The position numbers and the translations under genes were made by a program. Below, one piece after another: positions 47,935-60,671 of a stretch of DNA of 64,000 nucleotides. The notes under the pieces are model-generated. The model did not search any database. It was not told the origin of the DNA and worked only from the letters and a program-made list of their open reading frames with translations. Positions within the stretch are counted from its first letter, which is position 1. The number at the start of each line of letters is the position of its first letter. The DNA is taken from positions 13,306,539-13,370,538 of the forward strand of contig CM055106.1 of assembly GCA_029204225.1 (NCBI GenBank). Direction: 5' to 3'. This DNA comes from Diphasiastrum complanatum. Taxonomy: Eukaryota; Streptophyta; Lycopodiopsida; Lycopodiales; Lycopodiaceae.

Positions 47935-48287
47935 ATGACAACACATGAGTTTACGGAGGCAGAAGAAGTACATCATTTTCTTTTTGTTCTTTCATCTAAT
48001 GCAAGTGTATCCATAGCTTTTTTGCATTCTATTATGTCGTAGTGATATATATGTTCTCGAATTCTTTGATAGCTATTTCGCAAGCTGAAAGAGGAAACAA
48101 AAACGTTAGTACGTGTGGCTTCGGAGCAACTTGACGCGGTACATATTTATCCCTCTACATGACAGATGTTTCTTTTGAATGCATGTGGAATTGAACCGAG
48201 CGAATACAAGAACGGCTTCCTCAACAGCTACACAATGAGCACCTTTATTACAACGCAGAAACATGCTAGAGAAGCTTATGTGCATCA
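47935..48287 (+). pseudogene. 5' exons of the accessory gene, cut by the duplication junction
   Basis: Same first exons as the GIY-YIG gene of unit 2: MTTHEFTEAEE, then LKEETKTLVRVASEQLDA, then MFLLNACGIEPSEYKNGF. The third exon runs into gypsy sequence at 48288, so the nuclease part is lost. GT-AG splice sites are visible at each step. Confidence 0.65.
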
Positions 48288-49524
48288 GATACCAGCCAAA
48301 GCCAAGACACATCATTCAGAGGTTCGTGCACGATATCTGCCAGCCAGACCTTCTGAAGGCCCAAGTCTGTGGAGAAGAGAATCAACGAATTCCTATCAAA
48401 GTATTCCCACGAATCATCAAGAGGCGGCTTGCACATATCGTTTTCAACTCAGACCATAAAGGGCAAAGAACTGCAAGACCAGGGGGGAGCTCCAGATATA
48501 ACAGATCAATCGCCAACCATACCGGCAGTACAAGGGGTCCATCCTCATCAAGGACAAGACCTCTATTTAGATGGCCCATCAACGTAGAGGACCAAATCCA
48601 GACCTTCTTAAAGCAACATCCGCATGAGTCCTCGAGTGATATTCGAAAGGCACACCGCCTCTGTGGGCATATTCTACAAGCGGGTCCATCCTCATCAAGG
48701 ACAAGACCTCTATTCAAAAGGCCCATTAGCATAGAGGACCAGATCCAGACCTTCTTAAAGCAACATCCGCATGAGTGGTGGATGGGTTCTAAAATTTAAG
48801 ACCTCCGAGATCGAGGCCTGCAAAGAGTTGGACAAAATACCTGCACTGGGAGAGCAGCCAGCATGGAGAATCACGATTTTTGAAAAAACTTCGGAATCAA
48901 TTATGAGTTACGTCGCCAGCCCTCGCCAGTTGCGGGTAGATCTCTATTACGTGCCAATGCCACGAAGAAATAAATGGAAAGATTTGGGGTTGGCTATGGA
49001 CAAGATCACCATCCATATGCCCATTTGGCAAATCATCCATCAGTCTTACAACTGGACCATTTCAGTGGACTTCCACCTTGCTTTACAAGCATATCAGAGA
49101 GAGTATGTCCACTCTCCAGATCCAACGGTGCGACAATCAGCAATGTTTGCTAAAGATCTAACTCTGTTGGCGTCAGTGGCAACCAAATGGGATGATTGCC
49201 TTCCTCCCCTGGCATTCGATCCAAATAACCCGATGGCCTCAGAGCAAATCAAAGATCAGCTGCGATTGCTCGTCTCTAATTTCGTGCGGCTATGATGGGA
49301 GGCTCTTGGGAATCCCGCTTTACCTCATGGACAACTTTCAAATGGATTGTCGGAGCCCACCGTTGTTTCCTGCCACACCATTTGGATCTCAATACTGCAT
49401 GCCTCGACTTTATGGAGAAGGTGCAGTATCATTTAATTAAGATTGGGCGCGAAGCGAATAAAAGTCCCCAGTAACTACATATTGCAGGTGTCGTGGGACC
49501 GCCACCAGTTTTGGTGGGGGATAC
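48288..49524 (+). pseudogene. ORF of unknown function between gypsy integrase and LTR, copy 2
   Basis: Second copy of the tail ORF. The open frame 48771-49295 matches copy 1, with a TGA at 49293 and the same sequence continuing beyond it (WEALGNPALPHGQL). Between 48520 and 48780 about 100 bp are duplicated around a foreign 47-bp insert, which accounts for the 147 bp of extra length over copy 1. Confidence 0.7.
48634..48680 (-). other. 47-bp insert matching a GRAS gene motif
   Basis: On the minus strand it encodes EYAHRGGVPFEYHS. It matches 61233-61279 of the GRAS pseudogene with about three mismatches. It is flanked on both sides by copies of the same roughly 100-bp gypsy segment, and unit 1 lacks it. 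Confidence 0.88.
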
Positions 49525-50200
49525 TGTTGGAGGGTTTGCGGATCCTAAGGCAACCCTAACCCTAGTTAATAAGTGAGAGAGATTCGGCACCCTGCGTGTG
49601 TAAGTCCAACCCAATGATCACATAGTTATTTGATTGATTAGTTAAAAGTTACTAAAAAACTTTAGGCCTTTTTGCAGGACTTTTAATGTCGCAGGGCCTA
49701 AATGTCAAGTTAGTGAATGAATTTGGGTTTCTCTCCAATTTTGATGGTTCCCACACTTTTTTAAATTTGAATAAAAAGAGAGGCAAGATTGGACCAATAG
49801 GATTCAAAGGCCAGGGTCCTCCTCTCTACTATAAAAAGGGAGCAACTCGAGTTGCTCCTGATGTTCATTTCCTCATTTCAATAAAGCAGATTGGTTCTCT
49901 TTAGAAATGAATTGATGAATGTCCCTGCTCTTCCTCTCTTTTCCTCCATTTTTCATGCTTTCTTTGTATTTGCTAATTGTTGGATTTGATCATTATTGGG
50001 ATTGCTATTTCTTATGCTTTTTGTGAGAGAGAAAAGGAGAGAGAGAAGAGTAAGTTTCTATCATTGTTACGGAAGTAGAGTTAATGGATGTAGTGTTAAT
50101 GGATGTTAGTGTTAGAGCCTCCATTCGTGTTGAAATCTGAACTATACTATCGCTCTCATGGCAACAAACCTCTGCGTGACAATTAACTCTGTCTCTTTGA
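49525..50200 (+). repeat. Gypsy LTR-b, copy 2
   Basis: Starts TGTTGGAGGG at 49525 and is nearly identical to 39333 onwards. It includes the TATA box near 49832 and AATAAAG near 49880. Confidence 0.78.
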
Positions 50201-50319
50201 TGCTAGATTGACTAGATCTTGGATTCAGGTTAGGCAAGGAAAGAAACCCACTACAACGATATACTGAATTTCCAAATCATCGGCCACCACCTAGATCGTC
50301 CGCCATCACCCGTCAACGA

Positions 50320-51145
50320 TAGTTTTCCATTGTATGATGAGGATCTTTCTTTTCTTATGAAGTTTGTGAAAAATTGCCTACATTGGCAAATCTACCCATG
50401 TAGAATATTGTATATTTTGTCAATATTTTTTGCTAGACACTTGAATGGCCAAAGTGCCACTTGTCAATCGACACCTAATGTAGGTTACCACGAGTCAAGA
50501 GGAGTGGGTGTCTCCATTTGGTAGTGATTCCGACTTTGTAGGATCTAGACCTTGATTTATGATGAGATTTGTACCTACCATGCACCTACCAAGCATGACT
50601 CTTGGGATCTAGGCTGGGGTTTCCACATTAGGTCAAGAAAGTTGAGTCTACTTCCTTATTACATGCTGGATTTTCACCTAACTTTGCAAAGGAAGTGTCT
50701 TTTACTATGCATTCCCATCTCCATAGTGAGTAGATAGAAACTTTTTGGAGCCTCAAGGAGTAACTCGGATTTTCTCTCTATGTATGGTGATTGTGATTGA
50801 TTCCAATGTAACTAAGCTTCGGGACACTTTAAACTTTGTCTACAGGCCGTACTACAGCCTCATTTTCACACGTGTGAAGTTGGATTTCAGTTTATGATCA
50901 ATGATTTGATTGTCTCTACTTGTTTTCTATCCAGTTGCTAAACTAGATCTTATTTTTTGATGACTAGTATCTGATAGATTGTTTAACAAGCACAAATCAA
51001 CCTTGTGGATCATTCAAAGATCCATTTATGGTCCTTAGTACTATACTTTTCACAAATTCGAATGCTTTATGAAAGATCATAATGTTTGGCGAGTTCTTAG
51101 CTTGATATTTAAATTGTGCTCATTTGTAAAACCACTAGAATAGTT
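50320..51145. repeat. Conserved non-coding block (copy C)
   Basis: Matches 40269-41060 without the preceding microsatellite. The palindrome CACACGTGTG is at about 50868. Confidence 0.8.
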
Positions 51146-53760
51146 GTACTAAATATTTATTTTTTGAACTATGTCCACCATGATTTGTAGCTCTATGAAA
51201 TGCTCCTCTTGCTTGCCAATGTGATTGTTCCATGGCTTGTGATGACTTGATACTTAAGCTCCCATATTCCTTTGCAAAATAAATTGCACGATGAAGAAAG
51301 ATGTGCTACAAACAAGAGTTTAAATAAATAATATTAGTAGAAATAAATATAATCATGAATGAGATAAGTACCATATAATGAAATAGAACAATATCATGTA
51401 ATGGGTAACATGATCTTTTTTCCGCAACAATCTCGTACAAATTTTACAAATGTGGAGGAGCAATGATTTTGCAAAGTACTCATATCTTTTGATGATAGGT
51501 TTTCCTTTCTGATAACCTTCTTCCACACTTGTGCCTTTTCCATTCGATTACTTCCAATACTTGTGTGGCTGAAACAATTTCTTTCCAAATTCCATATCTG
51601 ACACTGATTTCTTTGCATGTGTGATTGGATGAGAATCTTCTTGGTTTAGCGCCTCCAATTGATGGCTTATTAGGAACATTTTCCTTTTTTTTTTCAGAGA
51701 GTGTGTCACTTTTTTCAATGGTGACATTCCCTTTCTATAGTCCTGCCTTTGAAAGAATTTCTTCCAACCTCTTAATAGTTGCTTTAGCCACAGACTCCGG
51801 TTTTGTATTCCATGCAAGGAGAATATGCAGATAAATAAGTTTTTCAATAATATGAACCTCAGCATGCAATGTGCATATGTGAATATGCTTTAATGGAATT
51901 GGCAGCACACTTTTCATATTTGAATCTTCTCCTTCTCGTGTTGGTTGGTCATCCCAAATTCATATTCTAGCAATCCTTCATGCAATAAAGAATGGATGCT
52001 TTGATGTTGCCCCATGAGAGACATTATACATACATTTCAATGTTTTCAAATCGCCTGCAAGGTGCCATTGAATTTGAAAACTTCCATGGTTTTCGATTGT
52101 AAGTTTTTCACCCTCCAAATGTCTCTTTATAATCTTGCCATAATTTGTACGTGAAAATATCCATGAAAATATTTTAGTGTTTTCTTTTTTTAAGACCTGG
52201 AGAAAAGCAATTAATGCATGACATGTTAATAAAAAAAGACAATGTATTCAATGTTAATAACGATACTTGAAAATAAAATTGAAAAGTATACCTGGAATGC
52301 AGCCAACCACCATATGTGATTTTACGATTGAACACTAAACGTTATCTGAAAATTTTTTTCATCAAAGTGACACTCATTCGTTCCAACTTTTGACCTTCGA
52401 TGATTTTGGATTCATCTAATTTCATTACAATAATAATCTTTCCATTTACTTGATGTTTGTCTAGTTTATAGAATCAAATAATGTATTTTAGAACATTTTC
52501 AATATCAAGAAAAATATTATTGCAATCGTTGTATTTGAGCTCACCACATTTGGATTTTGTATAAATCAGTTATATGAACTGGTTGGCCAACTACTTTGAA
52601 TATTCCGTCATTAAAATAATTTCTTGTTAATCTTATCTGATATGGACAAGGAAGACAAGTTTTCTTCACCATCACTTGAGAAAAGGCTTCTTTAACTATT
52701 CTAAAAGATGTAGAATAAGCATTTATGCTAATTCCAGAATCATCACGTGCAGCTTGTATCACATTTGTATCCAAGTAAGTTTGAACTCTTTTCAAAATAG
52801 TCTCTACAATTTCTTTTTTCATTTTTTTAGACCAAGCATTTTTCATCATTGCCTTTGTTGAATTTTTTGGTAAAACATGGCTTAAAGATTCTCCAATGCA
52901 TGAACAATTTATTAAATAGTTCTTTGCCACCAAACATGATCTGCAACAAACACATAAAACTCAGATTATGTTTAATAAATTCATAATGCATATTATCAAA
53001 TGCAAATCAAACTTAAAGACAAATACAAATCAAATAACCAATTTATAAGAAAACCTACTTAAATGCTCGAAATCTTTTTTTTTTTTTTTCTGATTGCCGC
53101 TATGTCATCAATATTCTTCATCGATACTCTCTTTCTTTTCGTTTTTATCATTGTCTTGTTGATAACTTGTATATCAACAACAGATTTTAAACTGTCGAAT
53201 CACAACTTCTCCATGGATTCTAACATATCTTGGTTTGAGCCCCCAAGACTAGTGATATAACATGCTTGAGAGCATTGTTTTCAACACTAGTGTGTTGCAC
53301 ATAATGAAGCTATTTTGATTTGCACGTTGCAATTGTTGATTAGCAAACTGTAATTGCTAATTAAGACAAGATATGCTATGCATTTCAATATCACGCAACC
53401 TTTGACAATATCCAAGTAATCCGCTATTTCCTAGCATACATATGAGAAGATGAGTTACGAGCTTTGAATCTGGACACAAATTGGTAGTTGGATCTCTAGG
53501 ATAAATTGATCCATCCACCCACAAATCTATATTCTTATGATTATTCATTCTCAATTCTCTAACTATTGCAGCAACATTCTCTAGAGCTTTTCAATTTTTC
53601 TTAATAAATGGAGTGCATTCCATAGGAAGTGCAACATGCAAGAACCATTGTTGAAAGCTACAATTCGTAAATGCTTCAAACTACAATAATTCAAACCGAA
53701 TAGATCTAGCGTACCTTACTTTTGTAATGTCTATGTCAGGCTGCAAATCGTCCCACCTCA
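51145..53760 (-). pseudogene. Gene X, copy C: the most complete transposase-like gene
   Basis: Minus strand, all segments present. The N-terminal region has VAAIVRELRMNNHKNIDLW and GSIYPRDPTTNL (53357-53600). After an intron-like gap with an acceptor TTGTTGCAG near 52940, the exon 52541-52933 follows (ESLSHVLPKNSTKAMMKNAW, IQAARDDSGISINAYST). Next come GQKLERMSVTLMKK and ITYGGWLHSR, a second intron-like gap (about 52290-52200), then WHLAGDLKTLKCMYN and LYCMKDC (about 52060-51955), HIHICTLHAEVHIIEKLIYL (51735-51900), and MEQSHWQARGAFHR near 51200. Single stops and a frameshift near 52550 are present. I infer a DDE-type transposase from the GDxK / LHxE / ExxHW order but cannot assign a superfamily. 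Confidence 0.55.
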
Positions 53761-54399
53761 TATTTCATATAAGCATAGAAAGATTTTAAAAGTACTCATT
53801 GGACTCCCGCTTTAGTTTTTGCAATGAGCACACCAAGATTTACAACGATACTCTAAAGCTCTAGCCCCAAATATTGAAACGAGAATGCAAAGAAGTTATT
53901 ACGTCTCATGCTTAACTAACTAATGTCTGAAGTTAATTATAGTAGTTAAATGTCAAGCAAGGTCAAAAACTTGGAAAACGGCAACCAAAAGTTATCGGTT
54001 CGCATTCTCTCTCTATGTAGCCTCTCTCTAAAGTCAAATTTCTTAAAGGGCCCATTCTGAGCCCATATTTTCCCTAATGGCTTTGTAGAGGTATTGGGTT
54101 TTGGTGATTTGGATCAATATTGAGATAGTTTTGATCAATTTAGTGGAGGTGGGTCAAATTTGTCAGAATTCTGGAAATTTTCTTTGTTCTTTTTCCAAGT
54201 GAGAGAGAAACACTTTAGAGCTTCCATTTTGAAGTTTGTTTTTTCTATGTTGTAATATTTCTTCAGACTTTTCATTTTGCAAGCCTATTTCCTTGCAAAA
54301 AGTGAATTTTGCAATTTTTTTTCCCATTGTGCATAAACTCCATTGCGCATAAACTTCAACTTAGTGTACCCATAACCTACAGGTACTTCAATTCTCAAG

Positions 54400-54778
54400 A
54401 TGGATGTTGATTCTGATTTTGAGTATGTAGATGACAGTGACTCTAAATACGAGGATCAGTCTAACTATGTTTTTGAAGATCAGTATTATAAGCATTGTGA
54501 TGGCGAATCCAATCAATGCGGACAACATGTGTCATGAGGAGACTGTTTGGAACATAACAAAAAGCATTTTAATGATTATGATATAATTCAAGTGGTGGTG
54601 CTTATAGCAGTGATAGTGACAATGAGCAGCTAAATTCACGTCAATCAAAACGTCATCACTATAGATCCTTATATGGACCATCCTTCCCAGCCTATGGTGT
54701 AAAAATTTTGGTTTAGAGACCACATGTCTTTCACAAGTTTGATGGTAGAATTGCTCACATGGATGTGAGAATATGGTT
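54400..54778 (+). pseudogene. Gag head, copy C
   Basis: As copy B, with ATG at 54400, the same internal TGA, and truncation at the same base as copy B by Helitron sequence. A short deletion removes the second stop region near 54580. Confidence 0.8.
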
Positions 54779-54869
54779 AAGGAATCAATTTTGGAGGTAC
54801 TAGGATGATGCAAAGCTCTCAAGCTCATTGTGAAAAATGCAAAAATAATCTTGGTAGAGGCCAAAAGAC

Positions 54870-56840
54870 TTGTATATAGATAAACATAATAAAATACATA
54901 GTCTTTTTTCTCCTGCATATATACAATCCATTCTGAAAATACATGTATCGAACCTACAATTGTTTTCGGTCTTAGATGTTTCGATAGATGTCATGCGACG
55001 TGTTAACTCGTTTGTGGTAGGGCGCATTGAAAAGAGACCACTATTTGATAGTCTTATCGCTTGCAATTTGAACAGAAACGATAAGGATCATGACATGCAA
55101 GAGATACGAAATGTTTTAGAACACAATGTCTTGCATAATCCAATATTGCAAAAGTATTTTAGTGTATATGAATATGGCTCTCAGACTCAGAGCTTGCCAT
55201 TCGTATCATTAGCCTCGGTCGAAAAAATGCTAGACACAGAAATGGACAGATTTCAAAACATGCACAATGATCCATTCGAATGAGTGTACATATTGCTAAA
55301 GGACATAACGCCTTGTAGCAGGACACATGAAATGCAAAAAAATGACATATATACATATTCAAATTTACAATTAAGGAATTCAGCGCATGAAAGAAATGCG
55401 ACTTCGATATTCAAAACTAACATATCCGGTTTGCTAGTAATAACTGAAAAAAAATTGTTTATCACTTTAGAAAGTGCAATCTTTCCATTCTTGTTTCATT
55501 TGGGCATGGATATTATGATGGCAAACTACGTTACATAGATTACATAAAAATGAGAGTTGCCACTCTATTCTCGCCATTTATATTATTCTCTCCATATTTG
55601 CTTGTCATGTTCCAAATTAGACAAGCGATTTTGATCACAACAAAAGTCCATCTATTGTGTTGCAAAAGGACATAATTGATTTTGTCTCAAAACATCCCCA
55701 TGCAAATGACCGACAAATTTTTGAAAATGTTTTGAAATTGACTTTGCCACGTGAGATCCCTGGAACACCATCATGGCATCGACGGAATTTCAAAGATTTG
55801 CTAGCAATGGTGACATATTGGAGTTTGCCAGATTTCTTTCTAACATTGACAAGCGATGAAACTACTAAGATGCGATGGGTAGAAATTGCGAAAATAAAAG
55901 CACTTGTGAGAAAATATAACAACAATTTTGATTGGAGAAATTGCCCAATTGAATGCTCAATGCTTTTCGTTAAGAAACTAGACTTGTTCATGAAAACGTT
56001 CATTTTTTCCAAAAAATAAATTCTAGACCATGTCAAACATTACATGCTACGCTATAAATTCCAAAACCGCGGCTCTGTACATGTGCATGTCATGTTACGG
56101 GTCAAAAGAAAAAATGTGACAAGAATTGGAAATGAAATTAGCGCATTTATTTCTGCCAAATAACGACTCGGTCAACAAAAAATTTGAATTTTCATTGGAC
56201 CTAACTCAAAAACAGCTCTACGAGCTTTGTTGTGCAAAAACATATACACCACTGTCGATCCGCATGCACAATAAAAACTAGCCCCAAAACTGCAAAGATT
56301 CGTAAATATGGATTCCCATTCGAAACATGTCTATCTTGCACTGAGCTGGACACGAAAACTGAACGATGGAAATATTTTCGACCAAGGTTTAAAGATCGGA
56401 ATGTGGTGCCCTACCATCCAACAGTGTTTCTACTATGGCAAGCACACATGAATCTACAACGAATCACAAACACGGGTTGGTCATACTATATTTTAAAATA
56501 TGCGATGAAATCAGAACCTACATGACCATTGAATCTGAATGCAGCTGATGCCAAAAGAATAGAATTGAACCATTCAGACGAAAATGTGTTGAAATTTATA
56601 TCTAGTTATGTTTTGACAAAACCAATATCATTACCAAAAACTAGTTTCATGTGTTTGCAAATCCCTATCATCAAGAGAAGCGAAGCAATCCAGTACGTCG
56701 ACAACTCTCCACCAGAATTGCGTCGCAAATTTGTTAGTTTTAACAACATAATCCTACTACGTCCAACCGATATCTACATGTATGGCCATAAGTCCTCGAA
56801 ACCATTAGTTTTTGTAACTATTGGCGTCAATTCGTTCTGA
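54870..56840 (+). pseudogene. Helitron Rep part, unit 2
   Basis: Nearly identical to 44114-46084. HUH motif RGSVHVHVML at about 56068-56100 and GWSYYILKYAMKSEP at about 56476-56520 are intact. A TGA at 56523, right after the tyrosine motif, is unique to this copy. The open segments are 54870-55283, 55284-55538, 55657-56019, 56232-56525 and 56529-56840. Confidence 0.9.
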
Positions 56841-58523
56841 CTAAAATGAAAAGATCTCTTTAAAAAGAACTACATATTGATCAGCTAGGATACTATTTAT
56901 ACAAGAACAAAAGAATAGTCAGATTCACAAATTATCATCCAACTTATCAAACTAAAGGATTTTTTAAAAACATATTGTTAGAAAGATGTGAGTTCCGAAA
57001 AGAAAGAGAGCCTTTGAGCTTTGTCAACACAGATGGCTCGTATTACACTGAATGCATACTACGTGATATCATTCGAAACGAAAGAGATATTGAATGCCAT
57101 GTTGAGGATTATACAAACAAACAAATGCTTCAAGATGAGCAACGACAGCAGATCATGAACATTCTACTGCAACACAAATCATTTTGTCATGACCCACTAT
57201 TTCAAGTTGTATCTGAACAAGCAGACAACAATGTGACACCTTTGGCGAAAGATACCAAGCATGCATTGGGTGTTTTACACGAATTTGGACCTTTTGGAAA
57301 CACATCATTGACAATTGAGAAGGAAAATATCTACTCACTTTTGATATCAGAAACTTCGGGTATTTTTGTGCTTTCAGGTACGCCTGGTAGTGGGAAAATA
57401 CATTTGGTAAAACATATAGCATACTTGCTTGAGAAAGCGAATAGACTTGTACTGCTTTGTGCTACTACTGGTGCCACTGCATCAAGACTTAGCAAACGTG
57501 CAACAACAATGCACATGTTTTCCATCCTCGTCAATGGCTTATATATACAAAATTTAATGCCAACTGATATACGTTTCAAAAAAATACTTGCCACTCACTT
57601 TATTGTTATCGATGAGATGTCCATGATGACCGCACAGACCTTGCATCTTGTTGTGCTTCAAATAAACCAAATAAAATCCAATGCATGCAATGCGCCTTTT
57701 AAAAATTATATTTTATTATTAGTCGGTGATCACGCACAATTGCCAACAATATGCAAACATCGAGCATAAAATCTATGCTCCATATGTCACATTTCAACAT
57801 CCACCTATTGGAAAATGGCCATTCAAATGCATTTGAGTTACTTAATTAGACATTCATCTGACATCTTGTATCTATCATTTTTTAACACAATAAGATTTTG
57901 AAAACCAACATCGCAAGAGATCGACAATACGTTGAACACACAAATTGTTCTACAAGACCAACTCTTGCAAAAAATCTTTCAAGAAAATGACATTACAAAA
58001 GTGCCCCTGAAAACAAATGCAGCAGACAAGACATAATTGAAATCATGGCTTGAAGATTGTACATTCCATCAATTGGAAGAAATTGTGAAGAACGCAAAGG
58101 TCACGATTCTTGCAAATTTAGAAATACCAAAAATGGAGTTGTGAATGGAGCAACTGGAATAATCGAAGACTTCGTGTGGTCAAAAAATGCCAAGGAAATA
58201 GACTCTATTTCGATTAAACTTGATGCAACCAATAGAAAAATAAAAGTTTCTCGTGTGCAAAATTAGATATGATTCAAGACCTACTACAAATGTACCTTCC
58301 CACTGACATTGGCATATGCCATCACAGCCCATAAATCCCAAGGCACAACGATCCATGGCACTGCCATTCTTGACATTCAAAAAACATTTTGCCAGGCCTA
58401 ACCTATGTGATGTTGTCGCGGTGTACCAAACGAGAACACATATTCATCACACGTAAATTGACTCCTGACGATTTCGATCCAATATCACCTATTGTAACTG
58501 AACAGAACATTTTGTCAATCTAA
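56841..58523 (+). pseudogene. Helitron PIF1-type helicase part, unit 2
   Basis: Open from 56975 to 57769 with SGTPGSGKIHLV, the same Thr-to-Ile change as unit 1, then HFIVIDEMSMM and LLLVGDHAQLP. After stops the C-terminal motifs continue and end at TAA 58521. A deletion near 58255 (after KIKVS) is unique to this copy. Confidence 0.92.
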
Positions 58524-58682
58524 TTTCTCTCTATCAATACAACTTCACCTTCCTGCCTTTCATGGAATAAAAACAAGTGCGTGTATTTTTTTAAATTTAT
58601 TTCTAGTATTTATTTTCCGTGTTCCATATGTAAAGCACATGTTTTGCCGTTTTTTCCTTCTGTTTGAAAACAGGTCATCAAC

Positions 58683-60139
58683 ATGACAACACATGAGTTT
58701 ACGGAGGCAGAAGAAGTACATCATTTTCTTTTTGTTCTTTCATGTAATGCAAGTGTATCCATAGCTTTTTTGCATTCTATTATGTCGTAGTGATATATAT
58801 ATTCTCGAATTATTTGATAGCTATTTCGCAAGCTGAAAGAGGAAACAAAAACGTTAGTACGTGTGGCTTCGGAGCAACTTGACGCGGTACATATTTATCC
58901 CTCCACATGACAGATGTTTCTTTTGAATGCATGTGGAATTGAACCGAGCGAATACAAGAATGGCTTCCTCAACAACTACACAATGAGCACCTTTATTACA
59001 ACACAGAAACATGCTAGAGAAGCTTATGTGCATCAACATCATGGAGATCTTATAGAAAGTACAAAATTATATTTGTTTTGTTTTTTTTTCTCATTTTTTA
59101 AATATTCGTTATTGGCATTTTCAACTTATGAAAATGGCATGATTTCTATGTTGTGTTTCCAGAATTTCTAAAGCATTTTTACAAGTTGTTTGCGATTCCA
59201 ATTCCAGCCTCAATACAAATAAATCGAGCTGCTATTCAGCATTTCGAAGCCCACTCCGACCACGGATACTATGCGATCCGCAACTTGTACTTTGGGTATA
59301 ATATTGCAATTTTTTATTGGAGAGGGATGGCCCATGCAGAATTGAATGCAATTAGCACTGATCTTGGAAGGTAGCTTGGGCACATCTCAGAAACAGGGGT
59401 GTGCCTCACTGATGGCCCAATCTCCATTGATTCTGTAGTGAAAATCCTTGCGAGAGAGATCCCTGACACACCAATCATTGCAACGACTAATTCACAGGTT
59501 TGTCATTTTCAGTGACCATTATGTTATACATGCAACTTCTTGTACATCTAAATATCCATTGCATACTGACAAATAGCAGTCCATGGATTTCCAAATTTCG
59601 CAACAAACAACTCAACCAACATCTTCCAGCACAGAGGTATGCATGCGCACCTACAATCTGTGTTCTTTAGTTCAACACGAAACTTTTTCCACCATGCAGT
59701 ACTTCATAATCGAAATGGCATCTTTCTTGCAGGACCCCTCGCTTCCCCCCTCGAAAAAGGCACGAACAAGCACATCACACTATACAAAATAGCATCACGT
59801 GTCGGCAAGATGGTCTACATTGGACAAACCACCAACTTACATAGGCGTGTGCAAGAGCACGTTCGAAAGCCACCCAAGAAATTGCTTTTCGACAGGACAC
59901 ATAGTAGTTTTTTTTTTATGTCTTTCGTGTAGAAATACTAGAAATTGTCGAAGATTATTCAGTTGCAAATAGATTAGAGAACTTTTATATCAAGATGTAC
60001 AAACCTCAGAACATGAAACTTTGCAATAACTTGACTGGTCACCTTCGGGTTCGCGAAAATATTGGTACCTTAAATGACGATCTTGCATGTGAGAAAACTT
60101 TCAAACATCATTCCCTTGTAAATATTTGTTGTCTTTAAT
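58683..60139 (+). pseudogene. Spliced accessory gene ending in a GIY-YIG nuclease domain
   Basis: Exons with GT-AG borders are 58683-58715, 58833-58886, 58914-59058, 59163-59497 and 59580-59636, then 59733 onward. Phases join correctly, for example IEK-FLKHFY across intron 3. Exon 4 holds RGMAHAELNAI and, after a TAG near 59371, TGVCLTDGPISIDSVV. Exon 6 starts DPSLPPSKKARTS, nuclear-signal-like. In the next frame lie LYKIASRVGKMVYIGQTTNL and RRVQEH (59776-59860). A poly(T) slip near 59910 leads to EILEIVEDYSVANRLENFYI and LCNNLTG (to 60045), and the frame stops at 60137. Together these are the GIY-YIG fold with its Arg, His, Glu and Asn. Use of the AG near 59769 as acceptor would restore the frame. 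It follows the Helitron helicase by about 160 bp on the same strand, so I infer it belongs to the element. Confidence 0.7.
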
Positions 60140-60671
60140 TCATTTTAAGCTTGTGAATATTTGCTAGCTTTAATTCATGTTACTCTTTGTCAACATCTAC
60201 CATTATTTCGTTGTCTCTCTATGTTGGACAAGATAATCAAATTCGTTAAGCATCGTAATTCGTTCGCTTTTACTTTTGCATCCTCCTATGCTGGCACAGG
60301 ACAAAATTGCGTTGCTAGTTTCTGATTATATAACATCTCAGGGGAATCTTCCTATAAAATAGCAATGAAAAAAGTTTCCTAACCTTTGGCTGATGTTTCC
60401 ATCTATTTGGATTCAAAAATTCCAAGTTCAAACATTTGGTTGCTAACATTCCAGCTACATGTAACTAAATAATGTGAAGGCTAAAGTGTTTGTTGGACCA
60501 ATCACAGTCTATTTCACTTACCAGCTCACTGATTGATATATCCAGCTTCTAGGTAGTTAAAAGACCACGCAATTCTTGCTGGTTGTCATATGATCTTACT
60601 CCTGCATAGTCCGGGGGAGGCCAATGCAAAGCAGACCCAGCTTAACGTATTGTGCAATTTGTCAAATGCCC
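60140..60671. other. Non-coding stretch after the GIY-YIG gene
   Basis: No gene. A short local duplication around AATATTTG..CTTTAATTCATT occurs near 60120 and 60160. I searched for a Helitron 3' end (hairpin plus CTRR) and could not identify one with confidence. Confidence 0.4.
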
